The notes beneath the pieces are model-generated. The model had not been told where the DNA came from and did no database searches. It worked only from the letters and a program-made list of their open reading frames with translations. DNA of 64,000 nt from assembly GCF_010501075.1 (NCBI RefSeq), contig NZ_QVMN01000008.1, positions 116,365 through 180,364 on the forward strand, in the 5' to 3' direction. This DNA is from Dysgonomonas sp. 25 (lineage in GTDB: Bacteria; Bacteroidota; Bacteroidia; Bacteroidales; Dysgonomonadaceae). Position numbers and translations under genes: made by a program. This document shows positions 44,991 to 54,121 of this stretch, one piece after another; within the stretch, counting starts at the first letter, position 1, and the number at the start of each line of letters is the position of its first letter.

Positions 44991-45950
44991 ATGAAAATAA
45001 AATATGCTTTACTCTCGCTGCTTGTTATGCTATCCATTGGCTTAGTTAGTTGTAGCAGCGACGACGATAATGGACCTGTGAGCGATCCGGTTATTAAATT
45101 GAGCTCGGATACAGCGATGGTTATCGTAGATGAAACAATGGTATTGGATATAGTTTCCGGCAATGGCGGATATACAGTTTTTTCAACAGACGAAACGATT
45201 GCTACCGCGACAATTGATGGAGACCGTCTTACCATACTATCAACAGGATTGGGTAGAACCTCAGTCGTTATAATGGACGAAAAGTCTGAAATTAAGGTGC
45301 TTCCTGTTATATCCTATTATGATGAGTTGCTAATAGTAGATGGAAATAGATTAGACTTCGGATTCTTTTTGGGAGATAGAGGTGTTTACACTGTAGATGT
45401 ACTCAAAGGTAATCCGGGATATACAGTAGTGTCTGATAATGAGGCTGAAATCGAGGTTTCTACATCCGGTAACAAAATTACTGTTTCTCTGGTGGATGGC
45501 CTTACTGCAGCGACGGCAAATATTACAGTGACCGATGCTCTCGGGCTGACTTCGACATTTGCTGTATCAGCAACAGGTACGACTTTCCCGTATAACGAAT
45601 CGGAACAAGAGGAAATAATGGCAATGAATACATCGCCTTATGTTGTCTATAAAGGATCGAAAGTTCCATATCTCAATGCACTTGAGAATACTCCAGGTGT
45701 GGAAAACCTATCAGGATTAAATTATTACGGTGTTTATTACGTAAGGCTTTATTATCCGGGAGACAGATCTGTTGGCGAATATACAGGTGCGCAAATAGCA
45801 TATTACTATTATCCGACCAACTCCGGAGGAAGACTTAATCTGGAACATTTCAAGATCATTAAAAATGATGGAGATAAAATATGGATGATATTCTCTCTTT
45901 ACGACGAAAATAACCAATTGCAAAGAGGCTTCTTTATCCACGATTTATAA
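44991..45950 (+). CDS. Surface lipoprotein with Ig-like repeats, function unknown
   Basis: 319 residues from the ATG at 44991, which begins the lipoprotein signal (KYALLSLLVMLSIGLVSC); an upstream in-frame TTG is rejected. Cys is followed by SSDDDNG, a strongly acidic surface-export signal. Two bacterial-Ig/BACON-like beta domains can be seen: about 30-110 (VDETMVLDIVSGNGGYTVFSTDE) and about 115-205 (KGNPGYTVVSDNEAEIEVSTSGNKITV), each with a glycine-tyrosine-threonine-valine turn. The C-terminal ~110 residues are tyrosine-rich (GLNYYGVYYVRLYYPGD) and unassigned. It may be another glycan-binding or stalk protein of this locus. Confidence 0.75.
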   Translation: MKIKYALLSLLVMLSIGLVSCSSDDDNGPVSDPVIKLSSDTAMVIVDETMVLDIVSGNGGYTVFSTDETIATATIDGDRLTILSTGLGRTSVVIMDEKSEIKVLPVISYYDELLIVDGNRLDFGFFLGDRGVYTVDVLKGNPGYTVVSDNEAEIEVSTSGNKITVSLVDGLTAATANITVTDALGLTSTFAVSATGTTFPYNESEQEEIMAMNTSPYVVYKGSKVPYLNALENTPGVENLSGLNYYGVYYVRLYYPGDRSVGEYTGAQIAYYYYPTNSGGRLNLEHFKIIKNDGDKIWMIFSLYDENNQLQRGFFIHDL

Positions 45951-45974
45951 AGAAACATACTATACTTGATTTTT

Positions 45975-46003
45975 CTATGCAACTCCATATTGGGGTTGCA
46001 TAG
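45975..46003 (+). terminator. Terminator after the surface lipoprotein gene
   Basis: The arms CTATGCAACTCC and GGGGTTGCATAG (one mismatch) around ATATT, followed by ATTATTTT. It divides the sensing/binding half of the locus from the GH125-GH92-GH2 half, which probably has its own promoter in 46004-46140. Confidence 0.7.
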
Positions 46004-46140
46004 ATTATTTTAGGGCGATAGTGATTTTCTCTTTTTATTAAAAAAATATAAATAATTTCGATATGATGAGTGATAAGGTCGATTTAAGTGTCTTTATTTA
46101 TATAGGAAATTATTTTTTATATTAAACCTAATTTAGTACT

Positions 46141-47643
46141 ATGCGCATATCAAAGAAAATATTTGGAGGCGTTATCGCAGGAATCTGTATGGCAGGAGTT
46201 TGTCCGGCAGAAATTCATGCGGAAGACTCTTATCCTCCTGTAGCTGTCCAAGACAATACAGCCGTAGCTAACCCGATGGCGAGATTCGATAGCAACCGCC
46301 CCGACCCCAAAGATCGTTTGTTCAAATCGCAGGCAGTCGAAAAAGAAATTGTCCGCGTCAAGAAGCTATTGACGAATGCTAAATTGGCATGGATGTTCGA
46401 GAATTGTTTCCCTAACACGCTCGACACAACCGTGCGCCATCGCAAAACAGACGACAAAGACGATACCATCGTTTACACGGGTGACATACATGCTATGTGG
46501 CTTCGCGACTCGGGAGCACAGGTATGGCCTTACGTGCAGCTGGCAAATACTGATCCTCATTTGAAGAATATGCTTGCAGGCGTTATCCGCAGGCAGTTTA
46601 AATGTATTATCATCGATCCGTATGCTAATGCTTTCTTAGATCCGTATGATCCCAATCCAGACCATCAATGGCAGTCGGATTTGACGGCTATGAGGCCCGA
46701 ATTGCATGAGCGCAAATGGGAAATCGATTCCCTTTGCTATCCCATACGCCTTGCCTACCACTATTGGAAAGTGACCGGCGATGCCAGCGTATTCGATGCC
46801 GAATGGCTCGCTGCGATTCAGAATATACTCAAGACTTTCAAAGAACAACAACGTAAAGATAGCTTAGGCCCCTACAAATTTCAACGCGAGACGCCTAAAG
46901 CTTCCGATACGGTAGTCAATGACGGATGGGGTAACCCTGTGAAACCGGTTGGACTGATTGCTTCGACATTCCGCCCGTCGGACGATGCATCTATCTACCA
47001 GTTCCTTGTTCCGTCGAATTTCTTTGCTGTTACTTCCCTGCGCAAAGCGGCTGAAATTCTGACTGAAGTGAATGGAAATGCAGCTTTGGCACAGGAATGT
47101 ACTACTTTGGCAAAAGAAGTAGAAGATGCCTTGAAAAAATATGCTACTTTTAATCATCCTAAATATGGAACCATATATGCCTTCGAAGTAGACGGTTACG
47201 GAAGCGTGAACCTCATGGACGACGCCAATGTGCCTTCTTTGCTGGCAATGCCTTATTTGGGAGACGTAGATGTAAACGACCCGATTTATCAGAACACCCG
47301 CCGCTTTGTGTGGAGCGAGGACAATCCTTACTTCTTCAAAGGTACGGCAGGCGAAGGAATCGGAGGCCCGCACGTATCACACGTAAGCCTGAATATGATT
47401 TGGCCGATGAGCATCATGATGAAAGCATTCACTTCGCAGGATGATGCCGAAATACAACAATGCATACAGATGCTTATCGACACCGATGCCGGAACAGGTT
47501 TTATGCATGAATCTTTCTACAAAGATGATGCGAACAAGTTTACGCGCGAATGGTTTGCTTGGCAAAATACGCTGTTTGGCGAATTGATATTGAAACTAAT
47601 AGATGAAGGTAAATTGGAGTTATTGAATAACACCAATTATTAG
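46141..47643 (+). CDS. GH125 exo-alpha-1,6-mannosidase
   Basis: An inverting alpha-mannosidase removing alpha-1,6-linked mannose, here probably in the periplasm. 500 residues with a signal peptide (GGVIAGICMAGVCPAEIHA). The (alpha/alpha)6 fold signatures of GH125 (DUF1237) are plain: VYTGDIHAMWLRDSGAQVWPY at 112-131, IDPYANAFLDPYDPNPDHQWQSD, HERKWEIDSLCYPIRLAY, and near the C-terminus GTGFMHESFYKDD, whose Glu is the likely base. Its length is normal. The order GH125-GH92-GH2 suggests it works with the next two enzymes on imported mannose oligosaccharides. Confidence 0.93.
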   Translation: MRISKKIFGGVIAGICMAGVCPAEIHAEDSYPPVAVQDNTAVANPMARFDSNRPDPKDRLFKSQAVEKEIVRVKKLLTNAKLAWMFENCFPNTLDTTVRHRKTDDKDDTIVYTGDIHAMWLRDSGAQVWPYVQLANTDPHLKNMLAGVIRRQFKCIIIDPYANAFLDPYDPNPDHQWQSDLTAMRPELHERKWEIDSLCYPIRLAYHYWKVTGDASVFDAEWLAAIQNILKTFKEQQRKDSLGPYKFQRETPKASDTVVNDGWGNPVKPVGLIASTFRPSDDASIYQFLVPSNFFAVTSLRKAAEILTEVNGNAALAQECTTLAKEVEDALKKYATFNHPKYGTIYAFEVDGYGSVNLMDDANVPSLLAMPYLGDVDVNDPIYQNTRRFVWSEDNPYFFKGTAGEGIGGPHVSHVSLNMIWPMSIMMKAFTSQDDAEIQQCIQMLIDTDAGTGFMHESFYKDDANKFTREWFAWQNTLFGELILKLIDEGKLELLNNTNY

Positions 47644-47669
47644 GGATTTCTCGGGAGGTTTTAGTTTTG

Positions 47670-47726
47670 CCGGGGATTCTTACCATCTTTCTCTATTTCA
47701 CGTTTTTGATAGGTAATTATCCCCGG
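47670..47726 (+). terminator. Inverted repeat between the GH125 and GH92 genes
   Basis: CCGGGGATTCTTACC pairs with GGTAATTATCCCCGG across a 27-base loop and is followed by TTTTTTG. It looks like a terminator or a partial attenuator within this gene set. Confidence 0.55.
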
Positions 47727-47774
47727 TTTTTTGATTCAACCGATGAAAATATAACCTGATTAATAATATTCACA

Positions 47775-50042
47775 ATGACTAACATGTTGAAAAAAACAGC
47801 AATCACTCTTTTTACTGCCCTTGCCGCAGCTACTTTTATTTGCTCATGCGAGCAAACCGAAGTTCCCCAAGATCAAGATCTAACTCAGTATGTCGACCTG
47901 TATATCGGTACGGGCGACCACGGACACGTATTTATGGGCGCCGATGTCCCTTACGGGATGGTGCAGCTTGGCCCATCGAGCATAACCGAAGGCTGGGATT
48001 GGGTTTCGGGCTATCACTATTCCGATTCCATTATCTTTGGATTCTCCCATACGCACCTCAATGGTACGGGAATCGGCGATTTGCAGGATATCCTGTTCAC
48101 GCCGACTGTTGGCGATGTTAAACTCGCCAAAGGAGTCCATAACGACCAGAAGTCTGGTTATTACTCCCTTTTCAGAAGAGAAACCGAAAAAGCCAAACCG
48201 GGCTATTACGCCGTACACCTCGACCGCTACAATGTAGACGTGGAGCTGACAGCAACTAACCGTGTAGGCTTCCACAAATATATTTTCCCTGCATCCGATG
48301 CTTCGGCGGTGGTAATCAATTTAGCCGATCACATGAACTGGGATAAACCGACCGAAGGCTACCTCGTTCAGGAGAACGATTCGGTTATCTCAGGTTACCG
48401 TTATTCCGAAGGATGGGCCAATAAGCAAAGGCTTTACTTCACAGCGGTATTCTCCAAACCGATGAAACAATTTGAAGTTGCCGATGCCGGAAAAGCTGTT
48501 TCGGGAACGAGCCTGACGGCCGAAAAAGTATATGGCGTTGCCAAATTCGATACCCAAGAAAACGAAGAAATCTATGTGAAAGTCGCTCTTTCGCCTGTCA
48601 GCATCGAAAATGCAAAACTGAATATGCAAGCCGAATTGGCGGGATGGGATTTCGAGCAGGTGATAAAAGATGCCGATAAAGCATGGAATGCCGAGTTGAA
48701 CAAGATTCAAATTCAAACAACTGACGAGCAGGTAAAACGCATATTCTATACGGCGCTTTATCATACAATGGTTGCCCCTTCAACCTTTCAGGATGTGAAC
48801 GGCGATTATCGCGGATCGGACGGCAAGACATACGAAAAAGCCGATTTCAAGAATTATACAACTTTCTCTCTGTGGGATACCTATCGTGCAGCACATCCGC
48901 TGATGACCATTATACACCCCGAGAAGGTGAACGACATGATCAATACGATGCTTCATATCTATCAGCAACAGGGCAAATTGCCAGTATGGCACTTGGTTGG
49001 TTGCGAAACGGATTGTATGGTCGGTAATCCGGGCGTTATCGTTGTGGCCGATGCTATTCTGAAAGGTTATGCCGGTTTCGATAAAGAACTGGCTTACGAA
49101 GCGATGAAAAACTCGATGCTGTTGGACGAAAGAGGCTTAGGCTATTACAAAGAGTTTCAATACATCCCTTACGACAAAGAAGATGAAGCCCTTTCCAAAG
49201 CAATGGAATACGCCATCGCTGACTGGAGTTTGGCTCAGGTAGCCAAAGAAATGGGTAAGACTGAGGACTATGAATACTTCTCGAAAAGAAGCAAAGTCTA
49301 TCAACACTACTTCGATAAAGAAAAAGGCTTTGTCAGAGGACTTTCGTCCGAAGGCAACTTCCGCCCGAATTTCGATCCGTTTGCAGCTCCTCACCGCGAA
49401 GGCGATTATGTAGAAGGAAACGCATGGCAATATACTTGGTTGGTACCGCATGATATTGCCGGATTGGTAGAGAGCTTCGGAAGCAAAGACAAGTTTGTGA
49501 CTAAACTCGATTCGCTTTTTACTGTTAAAGGTAATTTGGGTGAAGGCGCTTCTCCTGATATCAGCGGACTGATTGGACAATATGCGCACGGAAACGAGCC
49601 GAGCCACCATGTACTTTACATGTACCCTTATGTAGGGCAACCTTGGAAAACGGCGGATAAAGTGCGCGAAGTGCTTTATGTTCTCTATCACGACCAGCCG
49701 GCCGGATTGTCGGGTAACGAAGATGTCGGCCAGATGTCGGCGTGGTATGTGCTCTCAGCAATGGGTTTCTATCAGGTAGAACCTGCCGGCGGAAAATATA
49801 TCTTCGGTAGTCCTATCCTCGACGAGGCTGTTGTGAGAGTGAAAGGTGGCAAAATCTTTACTATAACAGCACACAACAACAGCAAGGATAACAAATACAT
49901 CCAAAGCGTGAAACTGAATGGTAAAGACTATGATAAGTTCTATATCGACTTCAAAGCGATAGAAGCCGGAGGGACGCTCGAATTCTTTATGGGAGACAAG
50001 CCTTCCGATACATGGGGTATTAATGATGAAGTAATTAAATAA
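47775..50042 (+). CDS. GH92 alpha-mannosidase
   Basis: A calcium-dependent inverting exo-alpha-mannosidase, typically alpha-1,2 (some alpha-1,3 or 1,4). 755 residues with lipoprotein signal (lipobox FICSC, Cys25) followed by EQTEV; the lack of an early acidic run suggests a periplasmic location. The N-terminal beta-sandwich has DLYIGTGDHGHVFMGADVPYG and FGFSHTHLNGTG; the catalytic (alpha/alpha)6 domain has FSLWDTYRAAHPL, EGNAWQYTWLVPHD (Glu547), GNEPSHH (606-612) and GNEDVGQMSAWYV (Glu649, Asp650). All family motifs are intact. It follows GH125 by 131 bases and precedes the GH2 gene by 11. Confidence 0.95.
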   Translation: MTNMLKKTAITLFTALAAATFICSCEQTEVPQDQDLTQYVDLYIGTGDHGHVFMGADVPYGMVQLGPSSITEGWDWVSGYHYSDSIIFGFSHTHLNGTGIGDLQDILFTPTVGDVKLAKGVHNDQKSGYYSLFRRETEKAKPGYYAVHLDRYNVDVELTATNRVGFHKYIFPASDASAVVINLADHMNWDKPTEGYLVQENDSVISGYRYSEGWANKQRLYFTAVFSKPMKQFEVADAGKAVSGTSLTAEKVYGVAKFDTQENEEIYVKVALSPVSIENAKLNMQAELAGWDFEQVIKDADKAWNAELNKIQIQTTDEQVKRIFYTALYHTMVAPSTFQDVNGDYRGSDGKTYEKADFKNYTTFSLWDTYRAAHPLMTIIHPEKVNDMINTMLHIYQQQGKLPVWHLVGCETDCMVGNPGVIVVADAILKGYAGFDKELAYEAMKNSMLLDERGLGYYKEFQYIPYDKEDEALSKAMEYAIADWSLAQVAKEMGKTEDYEYFSKRSKVYQHYFDKEKGFVRGLSSEGNFRPNFDPFAAPHREGDYVEGNAWQYTWLVPHDIAGLVESFGSKDKFVTKLDSLFTVKGNLGEGASPDISGLIGQYAHGNEPSHHVLYMYPYVGQPWKTADKVREVLYVLYHDQPAGLSGNEDVGQMSAWYVLSAMGFYQVEPAGGKYIFGSPILDEAVVRVKGGKIFTITAHNNSKDNKYIQSVKLNGKDYDKFYIDFKAIEAGGTLEFFMGDKPSDTWGINDEVIK

Positions 50043-50053
50043 CCGAATATACT

Positions 50054-52711
50054 ATGTTGAACAAAATCCTATTTACTGCGATAGCGCTTGTTCTCTCCTT
50101 AGGAGTAGTGAATGCGCAGGATCGTTACGAATTGAATAGCGGATGGAAATGTATGCCGTCCACTAAAACGAAAGACAAAGGAGAGAAAATCTCTGCTCCG
50201 AATTATTCTCTTTCGAAATGGAAAAAGGCGGTCGTTCCCGGAACCGTATTGACAACCCAGTTGGAGAACGGCGAAATTCCTGATCCGTTCTATGGAATGA
50301 ATAACGAGAAGATAAAAGATATTTACGAAACAGGACGCGACTATTATACCTACTGGTTTGCCAAGGACTTTGACGAAAAGGCTCCAAGCGGCGACGAGCA
50401 GGTATGGTTGACATTCCGCGGGATAAACTATAGTGTCGAAATCTACCTGAATGGCAAGAAAGTAAACAATGAAGTTTACGAAGGAATGTTCCTGCGCAAA
50501 TCCTTCAATATCACTAAGCTGTTGGCAAAAGACGGTAAAAACCGTCTGGCAGTCATCGTTTATCCGCCCGATCCTGTCGGCAATCCGAATGGTGGGCAAG
50601 GGGGCGACGGACGCATTGCCAAAAGCCTGACACACCAATACACTGCCGGTTGGGACTGGATTCAACCGATCCGCGACCGCAATACAGGTATATGGGACAA
50701 GGTGTATATTGAAAAGACAGGTATCGTAAACCTCAAGAACCCGCATATTGTTACGCTCGTTCCGGGGAAAAGAAATACAGGAGCAAAACAAGAAGATGCT
50801 ATCCTGAAAGTTTCGGCTGAATTGCAGAATACAACGAATAAGTCGCTCTCGGGTGTTTTGCGCTACGAGATTGACGGCGATTTAGTTACGCAGCGCGTCA
50901 ATCTGAAAGCCAATGCAACGGTAGAAGTGAGCTTGCCGGACTATTCGGTTAAGAATCCGAAACTTTGGTGGCCTGCCGGATATGGCGAGCAGAACATGTA
51001 TAACATCAAGATAGAGTTTGTTGAAGACGAAAGCCGTAAAGTACAGGACTTCGAGAATGTACAATTCGGTATCCGCGAATTGCAGTTCGACTGGAACGAG
51101 CATACGCGAAGCAAACAAATCTCTGTCAATGGACAAAAGATATTCATCAAAGGTGGTAACTGGATTATTTCGGATGCTATGCTTCGCTTCACGCCGGAGC
51201 GTTACGATGCCGAAATCCGCTACCATCGCGATATGAATCTGAACCTTATCCGTATCTGGGGAGGTGCTTTGACTGAGCGTCCCGAATTTTACGAAGCGTG
51301 CGACAAATATGGTATGCTCGTGATACAGGATTTCTGGTTCTCGGGCGACTGTAACGGTCGCTGGACAGATCCGCTGAAAGCTGAGGATCAATGGACGCGC
51401 CGCAAATACCCGGATAACCATGCCTTGGTATTGGAAGCTGCCGAAGATATGATAAAAATGATCCGTAACTATCCGTCATTGGCTTTCTGGTGCGGAGGTA
51501 ACGAAATTATGCCGCCGCAGGATATCCTGATTCCTTTGCGTGACGAATTACTTCCTCGTCTGGACGGAACACGTTGGTTTGCCGATTATTCCAACTCGGA
51601 CGAATGGTCGTATAACTTCATCGGAGGAAACGGCGACGGCCCGTATACTATCCAGCCAAAAGAACGTTTCTGGGAGCACCGCACATGGCCTTTCAATTCG
51701 GAAGTCGGTTCGGTTGGAGTGGGAGATTACGAATCGTTGGTTCGTTTTATTCCAGAGAAAAACCTTGTAGCGCCGAAATACAATCCGAATGCTAAGTTCA
51801 AGGAAGAAACAGATGACGTGTGGACATACCACACCTATACCGGCGTGGGATACGAAGGTCACCTCGTCCCTTATGGTGAGCCGAAAGATATAAAAGACTT
51901 CGCGATGAAGGCACAGTTAGTCAACTACGACCAATACCGTGCCCTGATGGAAGGATTCAGCTCGCACATGTGGGATTGGTACACCGGCTCGATTATCTGG
52001 AAAACACAAAATCCATGGACTTCTATGCGCGGACAGATGTATGATTACTACCTCGACCCGAATGCTTGTTTGTTCGGTTTGCGCAATGGTAGCCAGCCCG
52101 TTCATGTGATGTGCAACCCTGTTACGAAAATGGTAATGGTGGTGAACAATAGTTTCGAGCAGTTACTCGATCTGACGGTGGAAATGCGTGCCTATGATAT
52201 GGATGGTAAAGAAACTTTTATCGATCGCACATTGGTTTACATGGAGCCGAGTATGTCAAAGAACATTCAGTCGGTAAAAGCTGCAACCGATCCTATTTTT
52301 GAGAAAAAAGGCGGATTCCTTTATCTGGAATTATGCGACCTCGATAAAAATGTAATCAGCAGAAATCTATACTGGTTCCCGGATGCCAATGGAGAATACT
52401 CCGGCTTGAAGGCTATGCCGGAAACATCTTTGTCAGCGAAGGCAAAATATGCCGGAAATGGCAAAGTCGAAGTGTCACTCACGAATCCTAAAGATGCACC
52501 GATTGCGTTCTTCAACAGGGTTTCGTTGATTGATAGCAAAACTAAAGACCGTGTGTTACCGGCTTTCTATGACGATAACTATGTATCAGTCCTTCCGGGC
52601 GAAACAGTTACTGTTACGGTTGATTACACGCCGCAGAACGGAAAGAATTACAGCGTAGATATATATGGTTGGAATGTGAATAGATTCACCATTCCGGTAC
52701 AAGCAAGATAA
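50054..52711 (+). CDS. GH2 beta-mannosidase-type enzyme (mannosylglycoprotein endo-beta-mannosidase / exo-beta-glucosaminidase group)
   Basis: A retaining glycosidase expected to split the Man-beta-1,4-GlcNAc bond left after alpha-mannose removal. 885 residues with a signal peptide ending VVNA. Order: sugar-binding domain (VVPGTVLTTQLENGEIPDP; FRGINYSVEIYLNGKKV), the group-specific GWDWIQPIRDRNTGIWD at 199-215, Ig-like domain, TIM barrel (NLIRIWGGALTERPEFYE), and C-terminal sandwich domains. Acid/base Glu484 is in FWCGGNE and nucleophile Glu550 in FNSEVGSVG. The group also contains chitosan exo-glucosaminidases, but the neighbours favour the mannosidase role. Confidence 0.88.
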   Translation: MLNKILFTAIALVLSLGVVNAQDRYELNSGWKCMPSTKTKDKGEKISAPNYSLSKWKKAVVPGTVLTTQLENGEIPDPFYGMNNEKIKDIYETGRDYYTYWFAKDFDEKAPSGDEQVWLTFRGINYSVEIYLNGKKVNNEVYEGMFLRKSFNITKLLAKDGKNRLAVIVYPPDPVGNPNGGQGGDGRIAKSLTHQYTAGWDWIQPIRDRNTGIWDKVYIEKTGIVNLKNPHIVTLVPGKRNTGAKQEDAILKVSAELQNTTNKSLSGVLRYEIDGDLVTQRVNLKANATVEVSLPDYSVKNPKLWWPAGYGEQNMYNIKIEFVEDESRKVQDFENVQFGIRELQFDWNEHTRSKQISVNGQKIFIKGGNWIISDAMLRFTPERYDAEIRYHRDMNLNLIRIWGGALTERPEFYEACDKYGMLVIQDFWFSGDCNGRWTDPLKAEDQWTRRKYPDNHALVLEAAEDMIKMIRNYPSLAFWCGGNEIMPPQDILIPLRDELLPRLDGTRWFADYSNSDEWSYNFIGGNGDGPYTIQPKERFWEHRTWPFNSEVGSVGVGDYESLVRFIPEKNLVAPKYNPNAKFKEETDDVWTYHTYTGVGYEGHLVPYGEPKDIKDFAMKAQLVNYDQYRALMEGFSSHMWDWYTGSIIWKTQNPWTSMRGQMYDYYLDPNACLFGLRNGSQPVHVMCNPVTKMVMVVNNSFEQLLDLTVEMRAYDMDGKETFIDRTLVYMEPSMSKNIQSVKAATDPIFEKKGGFLYLELCDLDKNVISRNLYWFPDANGEYSGLKAMPETSLSAKAKYAGNGKVEVSLTNPKDAPIAFFNRVSLIDSKTKDRVLPAFYDDNYVSVLPGETVTVTVDYTPQNGKNYSVDIYGWNVNRFTIPVQAR

Positions 52712-52745
52712 AGAGCTAAGGCTTTTAAATTAGGTTTAAGTGATG

Positions 52746-52794
52746 ACCTCCTCCTGTCTAAAGGTAATTTAGATCGGGGGAGGTTTCTGTTTTT
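52746..52794 (+). terminator. Terminator of the N-glycan locus
   Basis: A 17-base stem (ACCTCCTCCTGTCTAAA with TTTAGATCGGGGGAGGT, few mismatches) around GGTAA, followed by TTCTGTTTTT. It lies 35 bases after the GH2 stop, so the aldo/keto reductase beyond is probably a separate unit. Confidence 0.8.
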
Positions 52795-52842
52795 GAGAAG
52801 AATCCTTATCTTTATCCATCAAATGACCAAAACAATGATACC

Positions 52843-53844
52843 ATGATAGAACCGGTTTACTCTCCAGCTTCCGAAAGATATGACGGCAAAATGCCATACC
52901 GGAGGTGCGGCAAAAGCGGCATTATGCTTCCGCTGATTTCATTGGGTTTGTGGCACAACTTCGGAGGTGTGGATACATTCAGCAATAGCCGGAAGATGCT
53001 TCACTATGCTTTCGACAAGGGGATTACGCATTTCGATCTGGCCAATAATTACGGCCCTCCTTATGGCTCGGCCGAAGAAACTTTCGGTCAGGTAATGGAG
53101 AAATCGTTCAGGCCATACCGAAGCGAATTATTCATTTCTACCAAAGCGGGACATGATATGTGGCCCGGCCCTTACGGCGAGTGGGGATCGCGCAAATACC
53201 TGATGAATAGCCTCGATCAGAGTTTGCAACGGATGAAACTCGATTATGTGGATATTTTCTATTCTCATCGTTACGATCCCGATACCCCTTTGGAGGAGAC
53301 TTTGCAGGCTTTAGTCGATATTGTCCGTCAAGGGAAAGCGTTGTATGTCGGCATATCCAAATACCCTTTCGAGGCGGCGCAATTTGCCTATAACTATTTG
53401 CGGGAGCGTGATACGCCTTGCCTGCTCTATCAGGGGAAATATAATATGTTCGATCGCGAACCCGAGAAAGAAGGTATTATCCGTCAGGCCGAGGAGAATG
53501 GCAGTGGCTTTATTGCTTTTTCGCCGCTTGCACAGGGATTGCTTACCGATAGGTATCTTGGAGGAAAGATCGACGAAAATTCCCGGATTGCCCGCGGTGG
53601 TTTCTTGAAAAAAGAAGCGTTGACGCAGGAGGTTTTAACCCGTATAGAGCGGCTGAATACCGTTGCGCGAGGGCGTGGACAATCGCTTGCCGAAATGGCA
53701 TTGGCCTGGGTGTTGAGAGATAAGGCGGTGACTTCGGTTATTGTTGGTGCCAGCTCGGTAGAGCAATTGGGCAGAAATTTGAAAGCGATTGATAATACAT
53801 CATTCTCACAGGAGGAACTGGATGGGATAGAAGCTTTCTTATAA
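52843..53844 (+). CDS. Aldo/keto reductase, YghZ/L-glyceraldehyde-3-phosphate reductase type
   Basis: A cytoplasmic NADPH-dependent reductase of 333 residues, strongly reminiscent of E. coli YghZ. Shared stretches are YRRCGKSGIMLPLISLGLWHNFGG, THFDLANNYGPPYGSAEE, STKAGHDMWPGPYG and KALYVGISKYPFEAAQ. The catalytic tetrad is present: Asp and Tyr in FDLANNYG, Lys in STKAG, His in FYSHRYDP. A TATCTTTA box at 52807-52814 is a probable promoter. A link to glycan use is possible but not shown; the terminators on both sides make it monocistronic. Confidence 0.92.
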   Translation: MIEPVYSPASERYDGKMPYRRCGKSGIMLPLISLGLWHNFGGVDTFSNSRKMLHYAFDKGITHFDLANNYGPPYGSAEETFGQVMEKSFRPYRSELFISTKAGHDMWPGPYGEWGSRKYLMNSLDQSLQRMKLDYVDIFYSHRYDPDTPLEETLQALVDIVRQGKALYVGISKYPFEAAQFAYNYLRERDTPCLLYQGKYNMFDREPEKEGIIRQAEENGSGFIAFSPLAQGLLTDRYLGGKIDENSRIARGGFLKKEALTQEVLTRIERLNTVARGRGQSLAEMALAWVLRDKAVTSVIVGASSVEQLGRNLKAIDNTSFSQEELDGIEAFL

Positions 53845-53857
53845 TAGGAAACGACAT

Positions 53858-53898
53858 AAAAAAAGGAAATCTCTGATTATAAGAGGTTTCCTTTTTTT
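53858..53898. terminator. Bidirectional terminator between the reductase gene and tRNA-Gln
   Basis: AAAAAAAGGAAATCTCT pairs with AGAGGTTTCCTTTTTTT around GATTATA; T-runs stand at both ends, serving the convergent reductase gene and tRNA. Confidence 0.85.
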
Positions 53899-53899
53899 G

Positions 53900-53970
53900 T
53901 TGCCTTACTAGGACTCGAACCCAGACAGACAGAACCAGAATCTGTAGTGCTACCATTACACCATAAGGCA
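53900..53970 (-). tRNA. tRNA-Gln (anticodon CTG)
   Basis: A complete cloverleaf on the minus strand: acceptor TGCCTTA/TAAGGCA with discriminator A, a D-arm with GGTGTAATGGTAGCAC, an anticodon stem ACAGA/TCTGT with loop TTCTGGT giving anticodon CTG, and a T-arm CTGGG-TTCGAGT-CCTAG. The 3' CCA is not encoded. The stem and loop sizes are regular. Confidence 0.93.
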
Positions 53971-53987
53971 ATGCGATAATTGCGGGA

Positions 53988-53995
53988 CAAAATTA
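53988..53995 (-). promoter_or_regulatory. Putative -7 box of the tRNA-Gln promoter
   Basis: TAATTTTG on the minus strand matches TAnnTTTG, 17 bases before the tRNA 5' end; a GTTTAC about 18 bases further upstream could serve as the -33 element. Confidence 0.5.
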
Positions 53996-54033
53996 ATAAA
54001 AAAATAGTAAACTCAATATATCCTATAGAAAAA

Positions 54034-54078
54034 GAAGAGCCTTTGCTAAAATTTCTTTTGGTATGCAGGAGGCTCTTC
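54034..54078 (-). terminator. Terminator of the TraB/GumN gene
   Basis: A perfect 8-base stem GAAGAGCC/GGCTCTTC with a partly paired interior; on the minus strand it is followed by TTTTTCTA. It lies 43 bases past the stop at 54122. Confidence 0.7.
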
Positions 54079-54121
54079 CATTTCGTTGAAAAGAATGATG
54101 TATCTTATAGTCTTAACGATT

